A program made the position numbers and the translations under genes. The notes under the pieces were generated by a model. It saw only the letters and a list, made by a program, of their open reading frames with translations. It searched no databases and was not told the origin of the DNA. A DNA stretch of 64,000 nt from Kineothrix sp. IPX-CK. GTDB lineage: Bacteria; Bacillota; Clostridia; Lachnospirales; Lachnospiraceae. The stretch covers positions 868,001 through 932,000 of the forward strand of contig NZ_CP146256.1 in NCBI RefSeq assembly GCF_039134705.1, given 5' to 3'. Below, one piece after another: positions 48,157-57,199 of the stretch (the first letter of the stretch is position 1; each line of letters opens with the position of its first letter).

Positions 48157-48214
48157 TAATAAAAACGGAATCTTAGCATGAGGGTGTTTATGCTGGGGTG
48201 AGATAGATATGCGT

Positions 48215-48258
48215 GATGCCGCGGCCTGACAGATGAGATGTCGGACCGCGGCATCTTT
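48215..48258. terminator. Bidirectional intrinsic terminator
   Basis: GATGCCGCGG (48215-48224) pairs with CCGCGGCATC (48246-48255) with a further imperfect inner stem, followed by TTTGTATT on the plus strand. On the minus strand it lies beyond the end of the MATE gene and can serve both directions. Confidence 0.85.
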
Positions 48259-48261
48259 GTA

Positions 48262-49590
48262 TTATACCGCATAACGTTTCATTGTCCTTCTTACCAATAC
48301 CTGGGAAATGATAAAATGACACAATTCACCGGCCAAAAAAGTAAGATAGATCCCCTTGGCATCAAATACGAATACCGAAAGCAGTAAAAAAATCTGAACG
48401 AAGCCGAGACATCGTAAAAACGAAATCAACGTTGCATAGATATTGCGTTCCATGGTCTGGAAATAGAGGATATTCATTAAAGTGATTCCTATAAAAATAT
48501 ATGCAAATGGATATTGACTGAGCATATATGCGGTCAGACTGGTTAAAGCAGTATTGCCGGTATGGAACAGCGGGGCAATGTTTTCTCCGAAGATTACACA
48601 AATAGCAACCAATACGACGGAGGCGGCAATATTGGTAATGACTCCGAGATGGTACACATAGGAAAATCCCTTCTTCTCATCTTGACCGTGATAGAGGCTC
48701 ATGAGGGGCTGCACTCCCTGCGCTACGCCCATTACTACCATATTGATAATCGAACATACATAACCAACGATGGAATATGCGGATACACCAAGAGTTCCTG
48801 CGATCTGCACCACGGCAAGATTATAGGAGAAGGTAAAGGCCGGCACGCTGAATTCCATCAGCGAGGAAGCCATACCGTTGCTCAATACTCTTTTTATTTC
48901 CCCAAAATGGAAGACAGGCCTGCGAATGCGCAGAGCACCCTTTTTAAAAATAAAATGGCTGATATAAAAAAGAAATTCAATACCCATACCAATGCCGTTT
49001 GTAATCGCTGCTACCTCTATTCCATAATGAAGAACGAGAATAAAAATAATGTCCAGAGCTGCGTTGATGACAGCACCAAAGACAGAACCGAGCATGGCGA
49101 TCTTAGGGTTATTATCATTGCGCACGAAAACAGAAAGACCGAATGTGACCATTTGTATAAGAGAAAAGGGAGCCGACCATTTGAGGTAGGCAACTGCAGG
49201 GACCAACAATTCTTCGTTTGCACCCAGGAAGATAGAAATCCTTTCCCGAAAGAAGAAGCCCGTTAATGCCAGCACGATACCTATCATGACTGCCAATGCC
49301 AGACATTGGCAGAATATATTATTCGCCTTTTCTGCTTCCCCCTGCCCTTTATGAAAAGAGTATACATTTGCGCCGCCTACGGCTATAAGCATAGCCAGAG
49401 CGATGACCAGCATGCTGAACGGGAAAACGATATTGATGGCGCCGAGGGCGACCTCGCCGATACCCTGTCCGACGATAACGCCGTCCAGGATAACATATAG
49501 TGCCTGAACGAGCATTCCGATTACGGATGGGATCACATATCGGGAAAATTGCTTATTAATGTGTTTCATGTTTAAAATTTTGTTTAGCAT
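48262..49590 (-). CDS. MATE-family multidrug efflux protein
   Basis: The 442-residue protein has about 12 membrane segments with the MATE pattern (VIPSVIGMLVQALYVILDGVIVG, then GAINIVFPFSMLVIALAMLIAVGGANVYS) and resembles MepA. It exports toxic organic cations with Na+ or H+. I choose ATG 49590 because GGAGG lies just upstream; a TTG at 49602 would add four residues. It diverges from a MerR-family gene, and its promoter has the long spacer expected of MerR control. Confidence 0.9.
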   Translation of the reverse strand: MLNKILNMKHINKQFSRYVIPSVIGMLVQALYVILDGVIVGQGIGEVALGAINIVFPFSMLVIALAMLIAVGGANVYSFHKGQGEAEKANNIFCQCLALAVMIGIVLALTGFFFRERISIFLGANEELLVPAVAYLKWSAPFSLIQMVTFGLSVFVRNDNNPKIAMLGSVFGAVINAALDIIFILVLHYGIEVAAITNGIGMGIEFLFYISHFIFKKGALRIRRPVFHFGEIKRVLSNGMASSLMEFSVPAFTFSYNLAVVQIAGTLGVSAYSIVGYVCSIINMVVMGVAQGVQPLMSLYHGQDEKKGFSYVYHLGVITNIAASVVLVAICVIFGENIAPLFHTGNTALTSLTAYMLSQYPFAYIFIGITLMNILYFQTMERNIYATLISFLRCLGFVQIFLLLSVFVFDAKGIYLTFLAGELCHFIISQVLVRRTMKRYAV

Positions 49591-49628
49591 ACACTCCTCC
49601 AAAAAAACATTGATTAGTTCAACTGGCT

Positions 49629-49659
49629 ATTATAAACTGTACACATACTGAACAGTCAA
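49629..49659 (-). promoter_or_regulatory. MerR-type promoter for the MATE gene
   Basis: On the minus strand, TTGACT (49654-49659) and TATAAT (49629-49634) are separated by 19 bases, the overlong spacer of MerR-activated promoters. The dyad CTGTAC/GAACAG (49637-49642 and 49650-49655; 5 of 6 match) lies within it. Confidence 0.8.
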
Positions 49660-49704
49660 GCTATGAATTATAAAATGTTTTAAAAAATCGAAAAAGGGTA
49701 AAAG

Positions 49705-50529
49705 ATGGAAAAGTATCGTATGAAAATAAGTGAATTTGCCCATGTGACTGGGATTACGCGAAGGACCCTTTTGTTTTATGATAAAATAGGACTTCTTTCT
49801 CCTGCGGAGATCGATAGAAATAACAGCTATCGTTACTATACCTATCCCCAGATCGATATTGCCAATGTGATTACTGTTTTGCGGGAAATAGGCATGCCCT
49901 TGAAACAAGTTAAAGATTATATAAGTAATCGTTCGCCGGAGAATCTAGTCGATATGCTGCAAGTACAAAAAACTGTGGTCCAAGAAAAGATTCAAACGCT
50001 GGAACAGATTAACGATATGCTGGATACCCGAATTAGTTTAACAAAAAAGGGAATGAGCGTGAGGAATGATATTAGCACTATTGAAGTTAAGGAATACGAT
50101 GCCGTACCGCTTTTGCTGGGACCAAAGCTTCCGGAGACCAGTCATGTACTGGATGGCTGGTACTATCTTGTGGAATTTTATGATTTCTGCAACGATAATC
50201 AGATCATTCGCGGATTGCCTGCAGGTTCGATTATTTCCCATTCGGATTTATTGAAAAGAAATTTTTCTCATCCTTCCCGGTATTATTATTGCCCTTTATC
50301 CGGGGGCAGCTATCCGAGCAATTCAGAAAAGCCCAAAGGCTTGTATGTAATTGGGCGGGAGTATGGTGAATATTCACAAAGCGCAGGCCTATATGACAGG
50401 ATTCTTAATTATATTAAAGAAGCGGGCCTGAAAGTATGCGGCGATGCATATGAGGAGTACTTGTTCGATGAGACCTCTACCATCGATTCCACAAAGTATC
50501 TTTTACAGATAGAGATACACGTACAATAA
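49705..50529 (+). CDS. MerR-family regulator with effector-binding domain
   Basis: The 274-residue protein starts with a MerR winged helix (ISEFAHVTGITRRTLLFYDKIGLLSPAE, residues 8-35), a coiled-coil dimer helix (about 80-120) and a C-terminal GyrI-like effector domain (about 130-274), as in BmrR and TipA relatives. It is divergent from the MATE gene, with a 19-bp-spacer promoter between them, so it most likely activates that pump in response to a bound drug-like molecule. Confidence 0.9.
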   Translation: MEKYRMKISEFAHVTGITRRTLLFYDKIGLLSPAEIDRNNSYRYYTYPQIDIANVITVLREIGMPLKQVKDYISNRSPENLVDMLQVQKTVVQEKIQTLEQINDMLDTRISLTKKGMSVRNDISTIEVKEYDAVPLLLGPKLPETSHVLDGWYYLVEFYDFCNDNQIIRGLPAGSIISHSDLLKRNFSHPSRYYYCPLSGGSYPSNSEKPKGLYVIGREYGEYSQSAGLYDRILNYIKEAGLKVCGDAYEEYLFDETSTIDSTKYLLQIEIHVQ

Positions 50530-50666
50530 AAAATATGTTTATTCCAAATATATGCCTGAATTTGCGAAGGTGTTCTTTAACTAATAACAAATAGACTGAA
50601 ATCCAAAATTATGATATGATGAAAAAAATGAAGCGGGTATGTACATTGCTCCTATCATATTAATGA

Positions 50667-51695
50667 ATGAAGGTGTGTAAGGTGAAAATAAGTATTAGAG
50701 ATATCAGTGCGATGACCGGATATTCGCCTGCTACGGTATCCAATGCCCTGAACCATAAAAAAGGTGTGAATAAAGAAACTGCGGAAGAGATACTTCGCAT
50801 AGCAAGAGAGACCGGTTATATCAGCGAGACTTCCATTACCAAGATCAAATTGGTGATTTTTCGTAAGAACGGATCCATTATTGACGATACACCTTTCTTT
50901 TCTTCTCTGATAAACGGATTCGAGCAGGAATGCAGAAGGTACCATTATGAAATGGTAATATGCAATGTGGATCAGAGAGATTCGGATTATGAGAGACAAG
51001 TGTTGAATCTGATTACGGAAAGCGGAAGTGCGGCGGTGGTTTTAGCTACGGAGATGCTGGAAGGGGATCTGGAGATATTCAAAAAAGCGGTATGTCCGTT
51101 GCTCATTATGGATCACTGGGACGAGCATATGGAGTTTAATTCGGTGTTGATCAATAATTCCGATGCCGCAAGGATGGCAACCGAATATCTCATAGAGAAA
51201 GGGCATAAGCAAATTGGATATATCCGCGGCTCATATAGGATCAAAGGATTTCGTTCGAGGTTTGCAGGTTATCAGACTGCTCTTCGTAAAAATAAACTGG
51301 AATATCAGGAAAAGCATACGTTTACAGTAACGCCGAATTTACAAGGAGCCTATCAGGATATGAAAGGTTATCTGGAGTCGGCGGCGGATTTGCCGACGGC
51401 TTTTTTTGCGGATAATGATTTGATGGCGCTTGGGGCTATGAAAGCGTTGCAGGAAAAAGGATATCGGATTCCTGATGATGTTTCTATCGTTGGATTCGAT
51501 GACTTGCCGTTCTCCGAAATATCTTCTCCGCGACTGACAACCTTGAGGGTGCCTAATACGGAAATGGGAAAAATAGCGGTCCGGAGAATTGCAGATTTGA
51601 TAGAAGGAAGAGATGAGATTGTAGTAAAAACACAAGTTTGTACCAAATTCATAGTACGGGAGACGGTGAAAGACAGGAACCTGAACACAAAGTAA
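50667..51695 (+). CDS. LacI-family transcriptional regulator 1
   Basis: The product of about 340 residues has a LacI helix-turn-helix (IRDISAMTGYSPATVSNALNHKKGV, about 10-35) and a periplasmic-binding-protein-like core that ends in the family motif VSIVGFDDLPFSEISSPRLTTLR. GTG 50682, with AAGGTG before it, is an alternative start. It has no catabolic neighbour on its strand and is followed by a terminator. It is a paralogue of the regulator at 52989, so both may sense related ligands. Confidence 0.9.
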   Translation: MKVCKVKISIRDISAMTGYSPATVSNALNHKKGVNKETAEEILRIARETGYISETSITKIKLVIFRKNGSIIDDTPFFSSLINGFEQECRRYHYEMVICNVDQRDSDYERQVLNLITESGSAAVVLATEMLEGDLEIFKKAVCPLLIMDHWDEHMEFNSVLINNSDAARMATEYLIEKGHKQIGYIRGSYRIKGFRSRFAGYQTALRKNKLEYQEKHTFTVTPNLQGAYQDMKGYLESAADLPTAFFADNDLMALGAMKALQEKGYRIPDDVSIVGFDDLPFSEISSPRLTTLRVPNTEMGKIAVRRIADLIEGRDEIVVKTQVCTKFIVRETVKDRNLNTK

Positions 51696-51714
51696 TTATA
51701 TAAAGAAAACGGAT

Positions 51715-51759
51715 GGCTGCACATGGCTGGATAAAACCGGTCGATGTGCAGCCTTTTTT
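51715..51759 (+). terminator. Intrinsic terminator after LacI 1
   Basis: GGCTGCACAT (51715-51724) pairs with ATGTGCAGCC (51744-51753), followed by six T residues (51754-51759). It overlaps the end of the GNAT gene on the other strand, which it may also terminate. Confidence 0.9.
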
Positions 51760-52571
51760 CAACTATTCAGCATAAACCAAGAGATAACATCCTCCCGCAT
51801 CATATGAAAGCCGCACTTTTTTGCAGTATTCTCCGAAGCCAAGTTGTCATCCGTACAATCCCAAATAGGCTGTAGTCCAAGCTTGCAAGTTTCCTCGATA
51901 GTTTTGTTCGTCAAGTATGCCGCCAGCCCTTTTTGGCGGTGATCTTGTTCCGTATTCACGGAAATGTTGCCATACCCATTGTCGCAAAAGAGCATATCTG
52001 CTCTTGCTGCCACCGTATTGTCATATATTGCGGCATAGGCAATCCCATGCCCAAAATATGATTCTATATCACCATACGCCCTTTTCAACTCGTCCAGAAT
52101 AGATTTTATATTTTGATATTTCTTTTTTAAAAAAGGTCTGTCTATCTTTTTGATCTCATATCCTGCAGGCGGTTGTAGTTCGTTACTCTTCCCGGACCAG
52201 CAAAAGAACTTTTGGTTTGCCGAAAAAATATGTATGTCTATAAATATTTGCTGAAACATGTCTGCCAATTCTTTAGTGTCTGTACCATACTCAAAGTAAT
52301 CCAGCCCTTGATTTTTAAGAAATGGAATTATCGTATGGTCGAACCATGTTCGAAATCCCATCCAATCTTCTTTCGGCAGCGGTGCTCCCATTAATTGAAA
52401 ACCTTCTTGATATGGGCTCCACACAAGCAAGAAATCAGGCGAATCTTTTCGGTTTCCCCATATGATACCATCTGCTTTATTTTTAAGGATACATGAAAAA
52501 TAAATACTGCTGTTCCTGCAAATATATTTATTGTTTTCGGTGAATCCGTCTACGGGTATTTTTACCATCAT
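51759..52571 (-). CDS. GNAT-family acetyltransferase
   Basis: The 270-residue protein has the GNAT acetyl-CoA fold in its second half: ARADMLFCDNGYGNISVNTEQDHRQKGLAAYLTNKTIEE contains the Q/RxxGxG/A-type pyrophosphate loop (HRQKGLA), and the last part NLASENTAKKCGFHM is the usual C-terminal motif. The N-terminal half is unassigned. Substrate unknown. The start has AAAGGGG upstream, and a second ATG follows at once (52568). Confidence 0.82.
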   Translation of the reverse strand: MMVKIPVDGFTENNKYICRNSSIYFSCILKNKADGIIWGNRKDSPDFLLVWSPYQEGFQLMGAPLPKEDWMGFRTWFDHTIIPFLKNQGLDYFEYGTDTKELADMFQQIFIDIHIFSANQKFFCWSGKSNELQPPAGYEIKKIDRPFLKKKYQNIKSILDELKRAYGDIESYFGHGIAYAAIYDNTVAARADMLFCDNGYGNISVNTEQDHRQKGLAAYLTNKTIEETCKLGLQPIWDCTDDNLASENTAKKCGFHMMREDVISWFMLNS

Positions 52572-52752
52572 ATCCCCTTTCCCAATCAGAACCGACGTGC
52601 TGCCGGTTTATATGAATCTGCCAGCGGCGGGCTAACTGCTGTAGCAAATATTAATCTAACTTTATTTTACTATATATTGGGAGAGGCTGATATACATTTT
52701 TTGCAAGTCCCGGGTGTTCTCCAAAGTATTACAAAGATAGTTATTTATCTAA
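52572..52752. other. AT-rich gap before the LacI 2 operon
   Basis: About 180 AT-rich bases with no gene. No promoter is resolved here; the operator-like repeats start at 52753. Confidence 0.4.
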
Positions 52753-52792
52753 ATGTAAATGTTTATATAAAAATTTATATAAACATTTACAT
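52753..52792. repeat. 18-bp perfect inverted repeat (operator-like)
   Basis: ATGTAAATGTTTATATAA (52753-52770) and its exact complement (52775-52792) face each other across four bases. Each arm contains the box ATGTTTATA (52759-52767, and inverted at 52778-52786), which also recurs at the promoter of the LacI 2 operon. Confidence 0.75.
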
Positions 52793-52914
52793 CAAAGAAA
52801 GCGGGCGGTGGATAAAAAATAATAAAAAGTCAAATAATATTATGCAAAATATACAAAATTAAGTAGTACAAATGGTATACAATGACGTTTTTGGCAAAAA
52901 TGATATAAAAATTA

Positions 52915-52952
52915 TTGAACAAATATATAAAATGTTTATAATGATGTTTATA
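52915..52952 (+). promoter_or_regulatory. Promoter of LacI 2/sugar operon with direct repeats
   Basis: TTGAAC (52915-52920) and TATAAT (52937-52942) with a 16-base spacer. The box ATGTTTATA occurs at 52932-52940 and 52944-52952, so one copy covers the -10 and the other the start site, an obvious place for repressor binding. Confidence 0.75.
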
Positions 52953-52988
52953 AAGAAAATTCAACAAATGGAGAAAAGGAATAATGTG

Positions 52989-54008
52989 ATGAGGACTACC
53001 ATCCGTACAATAAGTGAGGCAACAGGTTTTTCTCCGGCAACTGTCTCAAATGCTCTCAATAATAAAAGGGGAGTGAATCCGGCTACTACGGAAACGATTA
53101 TGAGAGTGGCGAGAGAACTGGAATATTTCGAAGAACCCATATTGAAGAGGATACTTTTCGTAATGTATAAGACGAACGGGCTGATAACGGATGATACTCC
53201 ATTTTTCAACCTGATCATGGACGGCTTTCAAAATGAATGCAAAAGGCTTGGCTTTGAAATGGTCATGCAGTATTTGGATAGGCGGGAAGAGGATTTTGAA
53301 AAGAGGGTACATGAATTGACAAAAAACAGCCAGGCGACAGTAGTGCTTGTGGGAGCTGAGTTGATGGATGAGGATTTTCATTTTTTTGAAAATGCGAAGT
53401 GTACTCTTTTGACTTTGGACTATTGGAATGAGACGATGGACTGCAACGGAATCTTAATCAATAACGAAGATGCGGTAATAAAAGCCATCCATTATCTGGC
53501 GGAAAAGGGGCATGAAGAAATCGGTTATTTAAGAGGAGCTTTCCGAATAAAGGCCTTTGAGGCAAGGGAGGCAGGCTACCAAAGAGGAATGAGTCTTCAT
53601 CGGCTGACCTGCGATCCGGCAAACAGTATTACCGTATCGGTGACGATGGATGGTGCCTATCAGGATATGCAGGCCTACCTTAGAACACAGCCGAAACTTC
53701 CCACTGCGTTTTTTGCAGATAACGACATGATTGCTCTGGGGTGTATGAAAGCGATGCTGGAGGCGGGAATACAGATTCCCGAACAAGTATCCATTGTAGG
53801 ATTCGACGACCTGCCGTTTTCGGAGATCTCGACGCCAAGGCTGACCAGCCTTAGGGTGCCCAAGCAGGCTATGGGAGAAATGGCCGTACAGAGAATTGTG
53901 GAAATGAGAAAAGCAGAACAAGCCATAAAGACCAAAATCTTGGTTTGTCCTGATTTCATAGAAAGAGACAGTGTAAAAGAAAATAGGAAAAGGAGTGACG
54001 GATTATGA
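52989..54008 (+). CDS. LacI-family transcriptional regulator 2
   Basis: The 339-residue protein begins MRTTIRTISEATGFSPATVSNALNNKRGV, a normal LacI DNA-binding domain, and has the core motif VSIVGFDDLPFSEISTPRLTSLR. I choose ATG 52989; a longer frame from 52872 would add 39 Lys/Ile/Met-rich residues that do not belong. It overlaps the isomerase gene by four bases (ATGA) and so is part of the operon it likely represses, with its ligand being the operon's sugar or its phosphate. Confidence 0.92.
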   Translation: MRTTIRTISEATGFSPATVSNALNNKRGVNPATTETIMRVARELEYFEEPILKRILFVMYKTNGLITDDTPFFNLIMDGFQNECKRLGFEMVMQYLDRREEDFEKRVHELTKNSQATVVLVGAELMDEDFHFFENAKCTLLTLDYWNETMDCNGILINNEDAVIKAIHYLAEKGHEEIGYLRGAFRIKAFEAREAGYQRGMSLHRLTCDPANSITVSVTMDGAYQDMQAYLRTQPKLPTAFFADNDMIALGCMKAMLEAGIQIPEQVSIVGFDDLPFSEISTPRLTSLRVPKQAMGEMAVQRIVEMRKAEQAIKTKILVCPDFIERDSVKENRKRSDGL

Positions 54009-55405
54009 AAAATATTAAATTGGGTTTCGCGCCTACCAGGAGAAGCATCTTCAGTGCGCCGGATGCGATCAAATATAGAGGGCTGACAGCGGACAGACTT
54101 AATGAGCTTGGAGTTTCCTTTGTAGACATTACGGACATTAATGAAGAAGGACTTCTTTATAATGATGAAGACAGGTGCCAAATAGCAGAAAAATTTAAGA
54201 AAGAGAAAATAGACGGACTCTTCCTGCCCCATTGCAATTTCGGCACGGAATATGAATGTGCGAGGCTTGCCAAGGAACTGAATGTGCCGGTGCTTCTATG
54301 GGGCCCGCTGGATGAAAGGCCGGAGCCGGACGGAGTGAGGCTTCGGGATACGCAGTGCGGTCTGTTTGCGACCGGCAAGGTACTTAGGAGATTTCAGGTT
54401 CCATTTACTTATATGACCAATTGCAGGCTGAGCGATCCTGTATTCGAAAGAGGAATCAAGGATTTTCTGGCAGTGTGTAACGTGGTAAAGACCTTTCGGA
54501 ATATGCGCATCCTGCAAATCTCTACAAGGCCCTTTGACTTCTGGACGACCATGTGCAATGAGGGAGAGTTGCTTGAAAAATTCAACATTCAGCTGGCGCC
54601 GATTCCAATGCCGGAACTTACCGACGAAATAAGAAAAGTTAAGGCACAGGGTCTGGAGGTAGCGAAGGTGGTCGCTTACTGCAAAGAGAAAATGGAAATT
54701 CAGATAAAGGAAAACGAGTTGGAAAACGTTGCCGCCCTAAAAGTCGCGATGAGCAATCTCGTTCAGAAATACGGATGCCAGGCGGTGGGAATCCAGTGCT
54801 GGAATCAGTTACAGTCGGAAATCGGAATCATGCCCTGTGCGGCCAATTCTTTAATGAATGATGAGGGAATTCCGGTGGTGTGTGAAACGGATATTCACGG
54901 AGCTATCACCTCGCTTCTGGTGGAGGCGGCAGGCATGGGAGAGACGAGAAGTTTCTTTGCGGACTGGACGATAAGGCATCCTGACGTAGAAAACGGAGAG
55001 TTGCTACAGCACTGCGGACCGTGGCCTATATCCATAGCAAGGGAAAAACCGAAGCTTACTTATCCTCTGGCCTTTGACCATCCGGGAAGCATTACGGCAG
55101 AAGCGAAGCACGGGGACGTAAGCCTTGTGAGATTTGACGGAGATAACGGCGAATATTCGCTGCTCCTTGGAAATGCCAAGGGAATCGAGGGACCGAAGGG
55201 AATGGGAACTTACCTCTGGGTAGAAGTGGATAATATCAAGAGGCTGGAAGCGAAGATTGTGGAAGGTCCTTACATACACCACTGTGTAGGAATACATAAA
55301 GACGTTGTTCCGGTGTTATATGAAGCCTGCAAATATATGGGAATAAAGCCGGATCTGTATGATCCTGTCGAAGAAGATATAAAGGCATACCTGCGAGGAG
55401 AATGA
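54005..55405 (+). CDS. L-fucose isomerase-family sugar isomerase
   Basis: The 466-residue protein is of the FucI/AraA-like family that interconverts aldoses and ketoses using a divalent metal. Features include LGFAPTRRSIF near the start, HCNFGTEYECARLAKEL, and acidic metal-ligand candidates in VVCETDIHGAI. It is the first enzyme after the LacI gene. With a sugar kinase and a transketolase in the same operon, its product must be a ketose ready for phosphorylation. D-apiose, D-arabinose and L-fucose-like sugars are all possible substrates. Confidence 0.85.
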   Translation: MKNIKLGFAPTRRSIFSAPDAIKYRGLTADRLNELGVSFVDITDINEEGLLYNDEDRCQIAEKFKKEKIDGLFLPHCNFGTEYECARLAKELNVPVLLWGPLDERPEPDGVRLRDTQCGLFATGKVLRRFQVPFTYMTNCRLSDPVFERGIKDFLAVCNVVKTFRNMRILQISTRPFDFWTTMCNEGELLEKFNIQLAPIPMPELTDEIRKVKAQGLEVAKVVAYCKEKMEIQIKENELENVAALKVAMSNLVQKYGCQAVGIQCWNQLQSEIGIMPCAANSLMNDEGIPVVCETDIHGAITSLLVEAAGMGETRSFFADWTIRHPDVENGELLQHCGPWPISIAREKPKLTYPLAFDHPGSITAEAKHGDVSLVRFDGDNGEYSLLLGNAKGIEGPKGMGTYLWVEVDNIKRLEAKIVEGPYIHHCVGIHKDVVPVLYEACKYMGIKPDLYDPVEEDIKAYLRGE

Positions 55406-55443
55406 AAATTTTAGTCACATAAAAAGAAGGGAATGGAAAACGT

Positions 55444-56274
55444 ATGGAAAATTTAAAGGCATTATCCTATGACCTGAGAAAGGACGTAGTCGATATAATC
55501 ATCGCCGGAAAGGGCGGACATATCGGCGGAGACATGAGCGTATTAGATATCCTGTCAGAATTGTATTTTGAGCAGATGAATGTCAGCCCTGAAAATTTCG
55601 AAGATCCGAATAGAGACCGTTTTGTAATGAGCAAGGGACATTCCGTAGAGGCATTATATGCAGTTTTGTCAAAAAAGGGGTTTTTTCCGATAGAGCAAGT
55701 CATCAATGAATTTTCGAAATTCGGCTCGAAGTTTATCGGGCATCCCAATAATAAACTTCCCGGAATCGAAATGAATTCCGGTTCTCTGGGACATGGGCTT
55801 CCGGTATGCGTGGGCATGGCCCTGGCAGGAAAAATGGACGGACAAAGCTACCGTGTTTACACGGTAATGGGTGACGGGGAACTGGCGGAGGGCTCCATAT
55901 GGGAAGGTGCAATGGCTGCAAATCAATATAAGCTGGATAATCTATGCGCGGTGGTGGACAGAAACCGCCTGCAGATTTCCGGAAATACGGAGGATGTCAT
56001 GGCTCACGACAGCCTGGAAGTAAGATGGAGTGCATTCGGATGGCACGTAATAACGGCAAACGGAAATGATTATAAAGAGCTTAGGAAAGCATTTGAAGAA
56101 GCGAGAAGTACAAAAGGAAAGCCCAGCGTTATCATTGCCAATACCATAAAAGGCTTTGGCTCCGAGGTTATGGAAAATAAGGCGAATTGGCATCACAAGC
56201 TGCCGAGTGCAGAAGAATATAAGATGATAGTTAATGACTTAGCAATCAGAAAGGAGGAGGCTCTTCATGAATAA
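55444..56274 (+). CDS. Transketolase N-terminal subunit
   Basis: The 276-residue protein is the TPP-binding half of a split transketolase: HIGGDMSVLDILSELYF and SKGHSVEALYAVLS at the start, and the TPP motif GDGELAEGSIWEGAM (from residue 143) with the partner Asn about 25 residues on. It needs the next gene for a full active site. Split transketolases are common for secondary sugar pathways. It overlaps the C-terminal subunit gene by 8 bases. Confidence 0.92.
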   Translation: MENLKALSYDLRKDVVDIIIAGKGGHIGGDMSVLDILSELYFEQMNVSPENFEDPNRDRFVMSKGHSVEALYAVLSKKGFFPIEQVINEFSKFGSKFIGHPNNKLPGIEMNSGSLGHGLPVCVGMALAGKMDGQSYRVYTVMGDGELAEGSIWEGAMAANQYKLDNLCAVVDRNRLQISGNTEDVMAHDSLEVRWSAFGWHVITANGNDYKELRKAFEEARSTKGKPSVIIANTIKGFGSEVMENKANWHHKLPSAEEYKMIVNDLAIRKEEALHE

Positions 56275-57199
56275 AATACCAAATCGCCAGGCTATCTGCG
56301 AAGTATTAATGGAAAAAGCAGCGAAGGATAAGGATATCGTCGTATTGTGCAGCGATTCCAGAGGAAGCGCTTCGCTGGTACCATATGCACAGGAATTCCC
56401 GGAGCAGTTTGTAGAAGTGGGGATTGCGGAGCAGAACCTTGTCAGTATTGCGGCAGGACTTGCAAAGTGCGGAAAAAAGGCATTTGCAGTATCTCCGGCC
56501 TGTTTCTTATCCACAAGAAGTTATGAGCAGACGAAGGTTGACTGCGCATATTCCGATACTAATGTGACGCTGGTAGGCATCAGCGGAGGCGTGAGCTATG
56601 GTGCACTGGGAATGAGCCATCATTCGGCACAGGATATTGCAGCGATGTCCGCGATTCCCAATATGAGAGTCTATCTGCCCAGCGACAGGTTCCAGACAAA
56701 GCACTTAATAGATTCTCTGCTTTTAGACGAGAAAACTGCATACATCCGCGTGGGGAGAAATCCGGTGGAAGATGTCTATGAGGAAGAGAACTGCCCTTTT
56801 GAGATGAATAAAGCAACCCTTTTGACGGAAGGCTCAGATGCTGCTATTGTTGCCTGCGGAGAAATGGTGAGGCCGGCACTGGATGCGGCGATGCTCTTGA
56901 AGGAGCAAGGTATTTATGTATCGGTACTGGATATGTACTGCGTAAAACCAATCGATAGAGAAGCAATAATAAGAGCTGCCAAAAACGCAAAGGTAATAAT
57001 CTCCGTAGAGGAGCATTCGCCGTTTGGCGGGTTGGGCTCTATGGTTAGCCAGATAGTTTCGGAGGAATGTCCGAAAAAGGTGATCAATCTGGCACTTCCG
57101 GATGCACCGGTAATTACGGGAACCTCGAAAGAGGTATTCGATTATTATGGACTGAATGCGCAGGGCATCGCTAAGACGGTGAAGGAGAATTTGTCATAA
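56267..57199 (+). CDS. Transketolase C-terminal subunit
   Basis: The 310-residue partner has the pyrimidine-binding domain (VEVGIAEQNLVSIAAGLAKCG) and the C-terminal transketolase domain (VSVLDMYCVKPIDREAI). With the N-terminal subunit it would move two-carbon units between sugar phosphates. In the known D-apiose route a two-subunit transketolase acts on apulose 4-phosphate; ordinary xylulose/ribose 5-phosphate exchange is an alternative. Its last base overlaps the kinase start. Confidence 0.92.
   Translation: MNKIPNRQAICEVLMEKAAKDKDIVVLCSDSRGSASLVPYAQEFPEQFVEVGIAEQNLVSIAAGLAKCGKKAFAVSPACFLSTRSYEQTKVDCAYSDTNVTLVGISGGVSYGALGMSHHSAQDIAAMSAIPNMRVYLPSDRFQTKHLIDSLLLDEKTAYIRVGRNPVEDVYEEENCPFEMNKATLLTEGSDAAIVACGEMVRPALDAAMLLKEQGIYVSVLDMYCVKPIDREAIIRAAKNAKVIISVEEHSPFGGLGSMVSQIVSEECPKKVINLALPDAPVITGTSKEVFDYYGLNAQGIAKTVKENLS

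Noticed and set aside
48562..49266. 234-codon frame opposite the MATE gene
   Set aside because: The composition (many His, Asn, Tyr) is that of the complement of a membrane protein; it has no ribosome site.
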